Shown piece by piece: positions 15,042 to 23,911 of a stretch of DNA of 33,138 nucleotides. This DNA comes from Thiopontia sp964551545. GTDB taxonomy: Bacteria > Pseudomonadota > Gammaproteobacteria > GCF-002020875. The stretch spans positions 1 to 33,138 of the forward strand of contig CAZKCT010000020.1 in NCBI GenBank assembly GCA_964551545.1, given 5' to 3'. Both the position numbers and the translations under genes were made by a program. Position 1 is the stretch's first letter, and each line of letters opens with the position of its first letter. The notes below the pieces were generated by a model. It had not been told where the DNA came from. It ran no database searches and worked only from the letters and a program-made list of their open reading frames with translations.

Positions 15042-16685
15042 TTACATCATGCCGCCCATTCCTCCCATACCCCCACCCATGTCTGGCATCGCTGCTGGTG
15101 CTGCGTCCTGTGGAAGCTCAGCAACCATCGCCTCAGTGGTGATCATCAGACCCGTCACAGATGCCGCATACTGCAATGCAGAACGGGTTACCTTGGCAGG
15201 GTCGAGAATACCCATCTCGATCATATCGCCATACTCAGCATTGGCCGCGTTGTAACCGTAGTTACCTTCACCCGCCTCAATGTTGTTGACCACTACAGAG
15301 GCCTCATCACCCGCATTGCTGGTGATCTGGCGCAGTGGCTCTTCCATCGCACGACGCATGATGTTGATTCCCATATCCTGATCGTGGTTGTCACCCTTCA
15401 CGTCAGCAATACCGGCACGGGCACGAACCAGGGCAGTACCACCACCAGGAACCACGCCCTCTTCAACCGCAGCACGAGTTGCGTGCAGTGCATCTTCAAC
15501 ACGCGCCTTCTTCTCTTTCATCTCCACTTCAGTCGCAGCGCCAACCTTGATGACGGCAACACCGCCAGCCAGCTTGGCAACACGCTCCTGCAACTTCTCT
15601 TTATCGTAGTCAGAAGTCGTCCCTTCAACCTGAGCACGGATCTGGGCAACACGTGCCTCGATCTCGTCAGAAGCACCGGCGCCATCGATGATGGTGGTGT
15701 TCTCTTTCTCGACCACAACACGCTTGGCCGTACCGAGATCTTCCAACGTTGCCTTCTCCAGTGAAAGGCCAACCTCTTCAGAGATCACCTGACCACCGGT
15801 CAGAATCGCGATATCCTGCAGCATCGCCTTACGACGATCACCGAAACCAGGTGCCTTCACAGCAGCGACCTTAACGATTCCACGCATGGAGTTGACGACC
15901 AGAGTCGCCAGTGCCTCGCCCTCTACATCTTCAGCAATGATCAGTAGTGGACGGCTCGACTTGGCAACACCTTCCAGAATCTGCAGCAAATCACGGATGT
16001 TGGCAATCTTCTTGTCGAACAGCAGGATGAATGGATCTTCCAATTCAGCACTCATATTCTGCTGGTTGTTGACGAAGTAAGGAGAGAGGTAACCGCGGTC
16101 AAACTGCATACCCTCAACCACGTCGAGCTCGTTCTCGAAGGACTTGCCCTCTTCAACAGTGATCACACCCTCTTTACCGACCTTCTCCATCGCCTCAGCA
16201 ATGGTGTTACCGATAGATGAATCAGAGTTTGCGGAGATCGTACCCACCTGTGCGATCGCACCAGTATCAGTACATGGCGTTGCAAGGCTCTTGATCTCTT
16301 CAACTGCAGCAACGACAGCCTTGTCGATACCACGCTTCAGATCCATTGGGTTCATGCCCGCAGCAACGGCCTTCATGCCTTCACGCATGATCGCCTGTGC
16401 CAGAACAGTTGCAGTCGTGGTACCGTCACCGGCAACGTCAGAGGTCTGAGAGGCAACCTCTTTCACCATCTGCGCACCCATGTTCTCGTATTTGTCTTCC
16501 AACTCGATCTCTTTCGCAACAGAGACGCCATCCTTAGTGATAGTTGGGGCTCCGAAGGCCTTATCCAATACAACGTTACGGCCTTTAGGGCCAAGCGTTA
16601 CCTTAACGGCGTTCGCCAAAGTGTTTACACCCGCCAGCATGGCGTGACGCGCGTCATCACCAAATCTTACTTCTTTTGCACTCAT
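15042..16685 (-). CDS. groEL: Chaperonin GroEL (60 kDa)
   Basis: The 547-residue chaperonin subunit forms the double-ring folding chamber. It is full length, with the ATP-binding TLGPKGRNVVL and GDGTTTATVLAQAI, the family signature around AAVEEGVVPGGG, and the flexible C-terminal GGMGGMGGMM tail. It follows groES by 29 bases with no terminator between them, so the two share one transcript controlled by the CIRCE operator upstream of groES. The start has an AG-rich stretch before the ATG rather than a strong Shine-Dalgarno. Confidence 0.99.
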   Translation of the reverse strand: MSAKEVRFGDDARHAMLAGVNTLANAVKVTLGPKGRNVVLDKAFGAPTITKDGVSVAKEIELEDKYENMGAQMVKEVASQTSDVAGDGTTTATVLAQAIMREGMKAVAAGMNPMDLKRGIDKAVVAAVEEIKSLATPCTDTGAIAQVGTISANSDSSIGNTIAEAMEKVGKEGVITVEEGKSFENELDVVEGMQFDRGYLSPYFVNNQQNMSAELEDPFILLFDKKIANIRDLLQILEGVAKSSRPLLIIAEDVEGEALATLVVNSMRGIVKVAAVKAPGFGDRRKAMLQDIAILTGGQVISEEVGLSLEKATLEDLGTAKRVVVEKENTTIIDGAGASDEIEARVAQIRAQVEGTTSDYDKEKLQERVAKLAGGVAVIKVGAATEVEMKEKKARVEDALHATRAAVEEGVVPGGGTALVRARAGIADVKGDNHDQDMGINIMRRAMEEPLRQITSNAGDEASVVVNNIEAGEGNYGYNAANAEYGDMIEMGILDPAKVTRSALQYAASVTGLMITTEAMVAELPQDAAPAAMPDMGGGMGGMGGMM

Positions 16686-16714
16686 CTTCTTTAATCCTTT
16701 ATGAATTCAGTCAA

Positions 16715-17005
16715 TTAGGCTTCGATAACAGCCATGATGTCACTTTCGTTCATCACCAATAGCTCTTCACCATTGGCCTTGATCTCAGTGCCTGCAAACT
16801 TGCCGAACAGTACGGTGTCGCCCGCTTTAACATCCAGCTCTTGACGGTTGCCGTTATCCAGCACCTTGCCGTTGCCAACCGCAACGATCTCGCCACGACT
16901 TGGCTTCTCAGTTGCTGAATCAGGGATGACGATACCGCCAGCAGACATACGCTCTTCTTCCGTGCGACGAACAACAACACGGTCATGCAGAGGACGCAAA
17001 TTCAT
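16715..17005 (-). CDS. groES: Co-chaperonin GroES (10 kDa)
   Basis: The 96-residue lid protein of the chaperonin begins MNLRPLHDRVVVRRTEEE. It contains the mobile loop region SAGGIVIPDSATEKPSRGEIVAVG and ends ESDIMAVIEA, as is usual. I chose the ATG at 17005 because AAGGAG lies eight bases upstream; an in-frame GTG at 17014 falls within that site. Expression should be induced by heat through HrcA release at the CIRCE, and possibly by a heat-shock sigma factor. Confidence 0.98.
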   Translation of the reverse strand: MNLRPLHDRVVVRRTEEERMSAGGIVIPDSATEKPSRGEIVAVGNGKVLDNGNRQELDVKAGDTVLFGKFAGTEIKANGEELLVMNESDIMAVIEA

Positions 17006-17070
17006 AAGGTTCACTCCTTGTTAGTATTTAAAAAATTCAGTTCTTTCGACCCGGAGAGCACATCCATTTT

Positions 17071-17097
17071 TTAGCACTCTCCCCTTGGGAGTGCTAA
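17071..17097 (-). promoter_or_regulatory. CIRCE operator (HrcA binding site)
   Basis: TTAGCACTC, nine bases, GAGTGCTAA is an exact match to the CIRCE consensus. It begins at the -10 box of the groESL promoter and covers the expected transcription start. HrcA binding there would block the promoter under normal growth. The hrcA gene itself is not in the window. Confidence 0.95.
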
Positions 17098-17124
17098 TCA
17101 TAGGGTCGACCGAAGCGAAGTCAA
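17097..17124 (-). promoter_or_regulatory. groESL promoter
   Basis: The minus strand reads TTGACT (17119-17124), a 16-base spacer and TATGAT (17097-17102), which is near the vegetative consensus and touches the CIRCE. The CCCTTGAC at -35 and ACCCTATGAT at -10 also partly resemble heat-shock sigma32 elements, so dual control is possible. Confidence 0.75.
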
Positions 17125-17168
17125 GGGAGCAGAATGAAAATAAAATCAAATAGCGGAATAAGCCGAGA

Positions 17169-17630
17169 TTATTTCAGCCACGGGTCTGGTGGTTCCTGTT
17201 TCTCTTGGAATTCACCATCAATGGTCACCCCACGATCTCGCTCTGTGGTGTGAAACGGGTGGGATGCTCCCGCATTGCGTCGCGACAGGAAGCTACTCAG
17301 AAGCGCTTGCCTCGTCAACGGAATCAACCCTATAAAACCAATAAAATCAGTCACAAATCCAGGCGTCAACAGCAGCGCGCCAGAGACCAATAGCGCAGCC
17401 CCCTCCAACAACTGAAGTGCCGGAAGCTCCCCTCGAGCAAGACTCTGTTGCGCTGTCATCAGCGTTGAAAGCCCCTGCTGCTTCAACAGCCCCACCCCAA
17501 CAATTGCTGTCAGAATGATCAATAACACCGTCGGTAAACCACCGATCACCGAACCCACCTGAATCAACAGATAGATCTCTACCAGTGGCACCAGAATGAA
17601 GAGGAGAAAAAGGATGCGAAATGGAGTCAT
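17169..17630 (-). CDS. fxsA: FxsA family inner-membrane protein
   Basis: The 153-residue protein has the FxsA layout. Membrane segments lie at about 5-25 (RILFLLFILVPLVEIYLLIQVG) and 28-48 (VIGGLPTVLLIILTAIVGVGL), with another hydrophobic stretch around 75-105 containing LLLTPGFVTDFIGFIGLIPLTR. A polar cytoplasmic tail follows. E. coli FxsA influences F-plasmid exclusion of phage T7 when overproduced; its native role is unclear. It sits directly upstream of groES on the same strand, a frequent neighbourhood in gammaproteobacteria. No Shine-Dalgarno is evident at its ATG. Confidence 0.9.
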   Translation of the reverse strand: MTPFRILFLLFILVPLVEIYLLIQVGSVIGGLPTVLLIILTAIVGVGLLKQQGLSTLMTAQQSLARGELPALQLLEGAALLVSGALLLTPGFVTDFIGFIGLIPLTRQALLSSFLSRRNAGASHPFHTTERDRGVTIDGEFQEKQEPPDPWLK

Positions 17631-17696
17631 GTTGGCGCTATTGTAACGGCCCGCCCCATTTGATTCATCATCTCTCTATCTGTACTCTCTCTTTCC

Positions 17697-18023
17697 GTGA
17701 GCCATCGTGAAACCCTTCTGATTCTCAATACCTGTCCCGACCGGGAGAGCGCGGAACAAATTGCCGGGATGCTGGTCTCAGAGAAGCTAGCCGCCTGCGT
17801 CAACCTGATCGACAACATCTCTTCAATCTATCGATGGCAAGGTGGAATAGAGCAGGATTCCGAGACTCTACTCCTTATTAAAAGCAGAAAAGAACACTAC
17901 GCATCGATTGAGGCCGCCATCCAACAACACCATCCGTATGAGGTTCCAGAGGTCATTGCGCTGCCGATTGAAGGCGGAGCCCCCAACTATCTGGACTGGA
18001 TCGCACAATCAACCGCACAATAA
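17697..18023 (+). CDS. cutA: CutA-like divalent cation tolerance protein
   Basis: The 108-residue protein has the conserved CutA1 elements: LLILNTCPDRESAEQIAGMLVSEKLAACVNLI, then YRWQGGIEQDSETLLLIKSR and HPYEVPEVIALPIEGG. The family forms ferredoxin-like trimers. The link to copper tolerance in E. coli is debated, so the role is uncertain. The start is a GTG at 17697 without a visible Shine-Dalgarno. It is divergent from fxsA and 20 bases upstream of dsbD, whose E. coli homologue also neighbours cutA. Confidence 0.93.
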   Translation: MSHRETLLILNTCPDRESAEQIAGMLVSEKLAACVNLIDNISSIYRWQGGIEQDSETLLLIKSRKEHYASIEAAIQQHHPYEVPEVIALPIEGGAPNYLDWIAQSTAQ

Positions 18024-18043
18024 TAAATAACCATCAAGCCAAC

Positions 18044-19936
18044 ATGATAAAAACCAACCATCGCCACATCGCCTTCCTTTTTCTGCTGCTGACCCTTGGG
18101 CTCAGCACCGCCACATCAGCACAGCAATCCCCCATTCAGCAGCTCGGCGGATTAATAGACTCTTTCGGTCTGGATGCGGGCAATGATGACCCCCTACATC
18201 CCGATGAGGCCTTTGTCTTCTCTCACCTCAGCCCACAGCAAGACGCCATCGAGCTGCAGTGGGACATCGCCGAGGCCCACTATCTCTACCGCAACAAATT
18301 CAAGTTTGAACTGGACGAGGGGGCAACCAACCTGACGCTTGGCGCTCCCGAGCTCCCCCCCGGTGAGACCAAGGAGGATCAGTTCTTCGGCACACTGCAG
18401 GTATTTCATAACACCCAAATCATCCGTATCCCACTGATCCGTGCGACCAATGATGCCTCCAGCGGCACCCTCAAAGTGCGCTACCAAGGCTGCGCCGAAC
18501 GCGGCATCTGCTACCCACCGGTCAACAAGAAGGTCCCAATCGACCTGCCCGCAATAACTGCCACTGCCACAAAGGCAGCCCCGACACCTGCAGCAGGGGC
18601 TGCACCGACGACCACAGCCGCCCCCAAACTCAGTGAACAGGACCAGATTGCCGCCTCCCTCAGCGAAGGCAACTATCTACTGACCCTGATCAGCTTCTTC
18701 GGCTTTGGGCTTCTGCTCGCCTTTACACCCTGCATCTTCCCGATGATTCCAATCCTCTCCGGCATCATTGTCGGACAGGGCGAAAGCATCACCACTCGCA
18801 GGGCCTTTACCATGTCACTGGTCTATGTGTTGGCGATGGCCCTCACCTACACCGCTGCTGGCGTACTGGCCGGGCTGTTTGGTGAAAACCTGCAGGCCGC
18901 CTTCCAGAACCCCTGGATTCTTGGCACCTTCAGCCTCATCTTTGTCCTCCTTGCCCTCTCCATGTTTGGCTTCTATGAACTACAGATGCCCGCCGGCCTG
19001 CAGGGCAAACTGGCTGAGGCGAGCAACCGCCAAAAGGGCGGCTCACTGACTGGCGTTGCCATCATGGGACTGCTCTCAGCGCTGATTGTTGGCCCTTGTG
19101 TTGCTGCGCCACTAGCCGGGGCACTGATCTATATCGGTCAGACCGGTGATGCAGTGCTCGGCGGTCTGGCACTCTTTGCGCTCAGCATCGGCATGGGGCT
19201 CCCACTGCTGGCCATCGGCACCTCGGCTGGCAAACTGCTGCCGAAAGCGGGCGCCTGGATGGATGCCATCAAGTCTGTATTTGGTGTATTGCTACTGGCC
19301 GTTGCAGTATGGATGCTGGAGCGCATCGTCCCCACCAGCGTCAATATGCTGCTATGGGCTGCACTGCTCATCATTCCCTCCATCTATATGGGGGCGATTG
19401 ACCCACTCCCCTCTCCTGCCAGCGGCTGGAAGAAACTGTGGAAGGGCATTGGACTGCTGATGCTGATCTATGGCACCCTGCTGATCATTGGCGTTGCCTC
19501 TGGCGGCAAGGACCTATTCCAGCCACTAAAGGGGATCGGTGGCAGCAGTGGTGCCGCAATGCAGGAGCAGCACCTCACTTTCCGCCAGATCAAGGGAATT
19601 GAGGGGTTGGAGCAGGCGCTGGCTGAGGCCAAACGCAACAACCAACCAGTCTTCCTCGACTTCTATGCCGACTGGTGCATCTCCTGCAAAGAGTACGAGG
19701 CCCTCACCTTTACCGACCCAACGGTCCAGCAGGCACTGGCCCCAGCGATGTTGCTGCAAGCCGATGTCACCCCCAACGATAATCAGGACCAGGCGCTGAT
19801 GAAGAAATTGGGAATCTTTGGCCCGCCCGCTCTGCTCTTCTTTGACCGCTCCGGAAACGAGGTCGCTGCCGCTCGCCTAGTACAATTCATGGAAGCGGAG
19901 GCCTTTGCCCAACATGTTCAGGGCGCACTACAATGA
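18044..19936 (+). CDS. dsbD: Thiol:disulfide interchange protein DsbD
   Basis: This 630-residue protein carries electrons from cytoplasmic thioredoxin across the inner membrane to periplasmic partners. A signal peptide (about 1-26) leads to the periplasmic alpha domain, with C150 and C156 in GCAERGICYPP. A linker rich in Ala, Pro and Thr (about 170-197) follows. The multi-spanning beta domain has C230 in FTPCIFPMIP and C352 in VGPCVAAP. A C-terminal thioredoxin-like gamma domain has C545 and C548 in ADWCISC. All six redox cysteines are present. Its stop overlaps the next gene's start in an ATGA, which ties it to the TlpA-like protein as a likely electron acceptor. Confidence 0.97.
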   Translation: MIKTNHRHIAFLFLLLTLGLSTATSAQQSPIQQLGGLIDSFGLDAGNDDPLHPDEAFVFSHLSPQQDAIELQWDIAEAHYLYRNKFKFELDEGATNLTLGAPELPPGETKEDQFFGTLQVFHNTQIIRIPLIRATNDASSGTLKVRYQGCAERGICYPPVNKKVPIDLPAITATATKAAPTPAAGAAPTTTAAPKLSEQDQIAASLSEGNYLLTLISFFGFGLLLAFTPCIFPMIPILSGIIVGQGESITTRRAFTMSLVYVLAMALTYTAAGVLAGLFGENLQAAFQNPWILGTFSLIFVLLALSMFGFYELQMPAGLQGKLAEASNRQKGGSLTGVAIMGLLSALIVGPCVAAPLAGALIYIGQTGDAVLGGLALFALSIGMGLPLLAIGTSAGKLLPKAGAWMDAIKSVFGVLLLAVAVWMLERIVPTSVNMLLWAALLIIPSIYMGAIDPLPSPASGWKKLWKGIGLLMLIYGTLLIIGVASGGKDLFQPLKGIGGSSGAAMQEQHLTFRQIKGIEGLEQALAEAKRNNQPVFLDFYADWCISCKEYEALTFTDPTVQQALAPAMLLQADVTPNDNQDQALMKKLGIFGPPALLFFDRSGNEVAAARLVQFMEAEAFAQHVQGALQ

Positions 19937-20466
19937 AAAAGAGCACCCTCATTGCTTTCGGATTGATTGCACTACTGGCTGGCGGTTCTGCCCACTATCT
20001 ATTGGATCAGACCATTAAGCCAGCCGCAGCAGCCAGCACCACCATTCCCGCCGTCTCACTCCCCAACACCATACTCAAGGATCTCGACGGCAACCCTCAG
20101 AACCTGCAGCAGTGGCAAGGCAAAATCGTGATCCTCAACTTCTGGGCCACCTGGTGCCCTCCCTGTCGCAAGGAGATCCCCGCCTTTATTGAGCTGCAAG
20201 AGCAGCTGGGAGAGCAAGGCGTTCAATTCGTTGGGGTGGCCGTCGACAACCCGAAGCTGGCCAAGAAATATAGCGATGAGCATGGCATCAATTACCCCAA
20301 TCTACAGGGCGATGGCGCAGGGCTTGATCTCTCTATTACGCTCGGAAACCGACGCTCTGTCCTCCCTTACACCGTCATTTTTGACCGCAGCGGCACCATT
20401 ATCGATCAACACGCCGGCGAGATGACCCACAGCGCACTGATGACTCAACTCACTCCGCTACTGTAG
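19933..20466 (+). CDS. TlpA/ResA-like periplasmic thioredoxin
   Basis: The 177-residue protein has an N-terminal membrane anchor or signal peptide (about 4-22) and a thioredoxin fold. The active site is WCPPC (C75 and C78) in LNFWATWCPPCRKEIP, and the cis-proline segment is VLPYTVIFDRSG. The WCPPC sequence is typical of TlpA, ResA and CcmG-like proteins that reduce disulfides in the periplasm. It overlaps dsbD by four bases, so the two are translationally coupled and it is probably reduced by DsbD. No cytochrome-maturation genes are nearby, so the target is unknown. Confidence 0.9.
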   Translation: MKKSTLIAFGLIALLAGGSAHYLLDQTIKPAAAASTTIPAVSLPNTILKDLDGNPQNLQQWQGKIVILNFWATWCPPCRKEIPAFIELQEQLGEQGVQFVGVAVDNPKLAKKYSDEHGINYPNLQGDGAGLDLSITLGNRRSVLPYTVIFDRSGTIIDQHAGEMTHSALMTQLTPLL

Positions 20467-20512
20467 TTCGCCCCGATTTGGCCGCAATTACACAACAAAT
20501 CGCGACATTTTG

Positions 20513-20541
20513 TAGACATCCCCGCACATCTGCGCCAGAAT
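20513..20541 (+). promoter_or_regulatory. Candidate promoter of the aroQ-accBC-prmA unit
   Basis: In the 120-base gap before aroQ, TAGACA (20513-20518) and CAGAAT (20536-20541) are separated by 17 bases. They match the vegetative consensus at five and four positions. The candidate fits the location but is weak. Confidence 0.35.
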
Positions 20542-20586
20542 AGTCCCATCTGAGATCACCCTGAAACAGCACCTAAACCTCGACCT

Positions 20587-21030
20587 ATGGCAACCATACT
20601 GGTTCTGAACGGCCCCAACATCAACCTGCTCGGTAAGCGGGAGCCCGGCCACTATGGCAACGACACCTTGGAGTCGATTCTTCAGGGGCTGGAGCAGGAG
20701 GCTACCGACGCTGGCCACCAACTTCTCTCTCTACAGAGTAATGCCGAAGCCGCACTGATTGAGCGGGTTCATCAGGCAGGCAACGAGGGGATCGATTTCA
20801 TCCTCATCAATCCGGCGGCATTGACCCACACCAGTATCGCACTGCGTGATGCCCTGCTTGGGGTCAACATCCCATTCATTGAGGTTCACCTCTCGAATAC
20901 CCACGCACGAGAGGGGTTCCGTCACCACTCCTACTTTTCCGACATCGCTCGAGGGGTGATCACCGGCCTGGGGGCACAGGGATACTCTCTGGCACTGCAG
21001 GCCGCAACCGAGCAACTAAAACAAGGATAA
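20587..21030 (+). CDS. aroQ: Type II 3-dehydroquinate dehydratase
   Basis: The 147-residue enzyme makes 3-dehydroshikimate, the substrate of the AroE encoded elsewhere in this window. It has the type II signatures ILVLNGPNINLLGKREP with catalytic Y23, INPAALTHTSIALRDAL, and EVHLSN with H101. The family forms dodecamers. It heads a typical aroQ-accB-accC cluster; the accB start follows its stop by five bases, and the accB Shine-Dalgarno overlaps its end. Confidence 0.97.
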   Translation: MATILVLNGPNINLLGKREPGHYGNDTLESILQGLEQEATDAGHQLLSLQSNAEAALIERVHQAGNEGIDFILINPAALTHTSIALRDALLGVNIPFIEVHLSNTHAREGFRHHSYFSDIARGVITGLGAQGYSLALQAATEQLKQG

Positions 21031-21035
21031 CGCAC

Positions 21036-21479
21036 ATGGATATTCGAAAAATCAAGAAGCTAATTGAGCTACTGGAGGAGTCCGGCATTGCCGAGATTGA
21101 GATCCAGGAGGGCGAGGATTCCGTACGCATCAGTCGCTATGGCCAGTCCGCACCTGTTGCAGCAATTGCCGCACCTGCAATCGCAGCACCCGCTCCAGCA
21201 GCAGAACCGGCTGCCGAGGCCGCACCTGCTGCCCCAAGCTTCAATGGCCATGAGGTGAAATCACCGATGGTTGGCACCTTCTACCGTGCCCCTTCTCCAG
21301 GCGCCAAGCCTTTCGTCGAGATAGGCGACACAGTGACCGCAGGCGACACCATCTGCATCATCGAAGCGATGAAGATCCTCAACCAGATCGAGGCCGACAA
21401 ATCCGGCACCGTCAAGGCGATTCTGGTCGACAACGCCGATGCGGTTGAGTTCGAGCAGCCACTCTTCGTCATCGAATAA
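21036..21479 (+). CDS. accB: Biotin carboxyl carrier protein of acetyl-CoA carboxylase
   Basis: The 147-residue protein has an N-terminal helix (MDIRKIKKLIELLEESGIAEIEIQEGEDSVRISR), an Ala/Pro-rich hinge at about 40-68, and a biotinyl domain at about 72-147. The biotin lysine is K113 in IIEAMKILNQIEAD. Most relatives read EAMKMM; the Ile-Leu here is a mild variation. It carries the carboxyl group between AccC and the AccAD transferase in the first step of fatty acid synthesis. AAGGA precedes the ATG. Confidence 0.97.
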   Translation: MDIRKIKKLIELLEESGIAEIEIQEGEDSVRISRYGQSAPVAAIAAPAIAAPAPAAEPAAEAAPAAPSFNGHEVKSPMVGTFYRAPSPGAKPFVEIGDTVTAGDTICIIEAMKILNQIEADKSGTVKAILVDNADAVEFEQPLFVIE

Positions 21480-21493
21480 ACAGAGGGACTGCC

Positions 21494-22834
21494 ATGCTGG
21501 ATAAAATTGTCATCGCCAACCGGGGCGAGATCGCACTCCGCATTCTGCGCGCCTGCAAGGAGTTGGGCATCAAGACCGTTGCGGTCCACTCCACTGCCGA
21601 CCATACACAAAAGCATGTCCGCCTTGCTGACGAGTCAGTCTGTATCGGACCGCCCCCCTCCACCGAGAGCTACCTGAATATCCCAGCCATCATCAGCGCC
21701 GCAGAGGTCACTGATGCCATGGGCATTCACCCTGGCTATGGCTTTCTCTCCGAGAACGCCGACTTTGCAGAGCGCGTCGAACAGAGCGGCTTTACCTTTA
21801 TTGGACCAAAGGCAGAGACCATCCGCATGATGGGCGATAAAGTGGAAGCCATCAAGGCGATGAAGAAATCTGGAGTCCCTACGGTTCCTGGGTCCGATGG
21901 CCCGCTCGGGGAAGATGATGAAACCAACCTCCGTCTTGGGCGTGAGATCGGCTACCCGGTCATCATCAAAGCAGCTGGCGGCGGCGGCGGCCGCGGCATG
22001 CGTGTCGTCCACAGTGAGGCGACCCTACTGCAGGCCATCACCATGACCCGCACTGAGGCGGCGACCGCCTTCAACAACGACGTGGTCTATATGGAGAAAT
22101 TCCTGGAAAATCCACGCCACGTTGAGATTCAAATACTGGCCGACACCCATGGCAATGCCATCCATCTTGGGGAGCGCGACTGCTCTATGCAGCGCCGCCA
22201 CCAGAAAGTGGTCGAAGAGGCCCCTGCGCCCGGAATCACTGAAGAGCTACGCGCACAGATTGGTGAACGCTGCGCCAAGGCGTGTCAGGAGATCGGATAC
22301 CGTGGCGCCGGCACTTTTGAATTCCTCTACGAGAATAACGAGTTCTACTTCATCGAGATGAACACGCGTGTTCAGGTTGAACACCCCGTCACCGAGATGA
22401 TTACCGGTGTTGATATCGTCCGAGAGCAGCTGCGAATCGCCTCTGGTGAATCACTCGCCTACACTCAGGATGAGATTCAGGTTCACGGCCATGCCATTGA
22501 GTGCCGTATCAATGCTGAGGACGCTCGCACCTTCATCCCCTCTCCTGGCAAGGTCACCACCTACCATGCACCAGGGGGTGTTGGGGTTCGGGTCGACTCT
22601 CATCTCTATACCGGCTACAGTGTTCCTCCGCACTATGACTCGATGATCGGCAAGCTGATCACCTATGGTGAGGATCGCAACACCGCCATCGCGCGCATGC
22701 GTACCGCACTGGATGAGATGATCATTGAAGGGATCCGCAACAACATTGACCTCCACCGCGATATCATCCGCGATGCCAACTTTGAGGCAGGTGGCACCAA
22801 CATCCACTATCTGGAAAAGAAGCTGGATCTCTGA
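21494..22834 (+). CDS. accC: Biotin carboxylase subunit of acetyl-CoA carboxylase
   Basis: The 446-residue enzyme carboxylates biotin on AccB using ATP and bicarbonate. The order is an N-terminal biotin carboxylase domain (MLDKIVIANRGEIALRILRACKELG), an ATP-grasp domain with the glycine-rich loop GGGGGRGM (162-169) and the metal/bicarbonate segment EMNTRVQVEHPVTE (near 288-301), and a C-terminal domain ending HYLEKKLDL. GAGGGA lies close before the ATG, 14 bases after accB. The genes for the AccA and AccD subunits are not here, which is usual. Confidence 0.98.
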   Translation: MLDKIVIANRGEIALRILRACKELGIKTVAVHSTADHTQKHVRLADESVCIGPPPSTESYLNIPAIISAAEVTDAMGIHPGYGFLSENADFAERVEQSGFTFIGPKAETIRMMGDKVEAIKAMKKSGVPTVPGSDGPLGEDDETNLRLGREIGYPVIIKAAGGGGGRGMRVVHSEATLLQAITMTRTEAATAFNNDVVYMEKFLENPRHVEIQILADTHGNAIHLGERDCSMQRRHQKVVEEAPAPGITEELRAQIGERCAKACQEIGYRGAGTFEFLYENNEFYFIEMNTRVQVEHPVTEMITGVDIVREQLRIASGESLAYTQDEIQVHGHAIECRINAEDARTFIPSPGKVTTYHAPGGVGVRVDSHLYTGYSVPPHYDSMIGKLITYGEDRNTAIARMRTALDEMIIEGIRNNIDLHRDIIRDANFEAGGTNIHYLEKKLDL

Positions 22835-22850
22835 TCCACTATCCATCTCT

Positions 22851-22872
22851 CCGGTGGCCCCAGCGCCACCGG
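22851..22872 (+). other. Hairpin between accC and prmA
   Basis: CCGGTGGC (22851-22858) and GCCACCGG (22865-22872) form a perfect eight-base-pair stem around a six-base loop, 16 bases after accC and 16 before prmA. No T run follows, so it is not a standard terminator. It may reduce read-through or stabilise the accC mRNA end. Confidence 0.5.
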
Positions 22873-22888
22873 AAAACACTCTCTTTCC

Positions 22889-23770
22889 ATGGCCTGGTTC
22901 CAGACCCGATTCACCACCGACCAGCCGCAAGCAGAGCAATTCTCTGATCTACTGATGGAACTGGGGGCCGCCTCAGTCACCTTTGAGGACGCTGAGGATC
23001 AGCCCATACTTGAGCCCGCGCCCGGTGAAACTCCGCTGTGGGAAAAGATTGTGGTGGTCGGGCTGTTTGATCGCGCCCTGGATCGCTCGACCATCCAACA
23101 ACAACTGACCGAACAGCTCGACCACAATAGCCAGAAAACACTCTCCATTAAGGATCTGGAAGAGCAGGATTGGGTTCGCGCGTGGATGGACGATTTCCAT
23201 CCAATGCAGTTCGGCCAACGACTCTGGATCGTCCCCTCATGGAGTGATCCCGTAGAGACTGGTGGGGTCAACATTCTGCTCGATCCCGGCCTCGCCTTCG
23301 GTACCGGTACCCACCCCACCACAGCGCTCTGCTTAGAATGGCTCGATGCTCATCCACCAGAGAACCAAATCGTCATCGACTATGGCTGCGGCTCCGGCAT
23401 CCTTGCGATTGCTGCAGCCAAGCTCGGTGCAGCCACCGTTCACGGGATCGATAATGATCCACAGGCGCTCACTGCAACCAAGGACAACGCCGAGAAAAAT
23501 GGTGTCAATCACAACATCCATACCGCCCTTCCCGAAAGCTTCGACGAAACCCTTCAGGTTGAGCTACTGCTGGCCAACATCCTCGCAGGACCATTGATTG
23601 AGCTGGCACCAATACTGGCACACCATCTCATTCCCGGTGGGGCCATTGTTCTCTCCGGGATCTTGCAAGAACAGGCCCAGTCAGTCATTGATGCCTACAC
23701 GCCATGGTTTGAGATGGCACCCCCTACCACACGGAAAGAGTGGGTTCGCCTGGAGGGAAGGCGAACCTAA
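22889..23770 (+). CDS. prmA: Ribosomal protein L11 methyltransferase
   Basis: The 293-residue enzyme trimethylates ribosomal protein L11. It begins with the substrate-recognition domain (MAWFQTRFTTDQPQAEQFSDLLMELGAASVTFEDAEDQP) and has GLAFGTGTHPTT (134-145). The S-adenosylmethionine site is VIDYGCGSGILAIAAAKLGA (162-181), followed by LLANILAGPLIELAP. PrmA next to accBC is a known gammaproteobacterial neighbourhood. No Shine-Dalgarno is visible before the ATG. Confidence 0.96.
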   Translation: MAWFQTRFTTDQPQAEQFSDLLMELGAASVTFEDAEDQPILEPAPGETPLWEKIVVVGLFDRALDRSTIQQQLTEQLDHNSQKTLSIKDLEEQDWVRAWMDDFHPMQFGQRLWIVPSWSDPVETGGVNILLDPGLAFGTGTHPTTALCLEWLDAHPPENQIVIDYGCGSGILAIAAAKLGAATVHGIDNDPQALTATKDNAEKNGVNHNIHTALPESFDETLQVELLLANILAGPLIELAPILAHHLIPGGAIVLSGILQEQAQSVIDAYTPWFEMAPPTTRKEWVRLEGRRT

Positions 23771-23911
23771 CACTGGCCAGCAGAGCATTAATAATTGTTA
23801 TATTGACATTTACTGTTTTTTTGTTACCTTTCCCTCTCAGTCAAAAGTAACTCTATCAAGTTATGGATGACTGCTCGATTTGAAGCCTATGGTGATTTGA
23901 AGGAGGAAAAC

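Noticed and set aside
15009..15764. A 251-codon open frame on the plus strand.
   Set aside because: It is the antisense of the groEL 3' half and shows no domain of its own.
16715..17630. Idea that fxsA and groESL form a single transcription unit.
   Set aside because: A promoter with CIRCE lies between fxsA and groES, so groESL has its own start. Read-through from fxsA cannot be excluded but is not needed.
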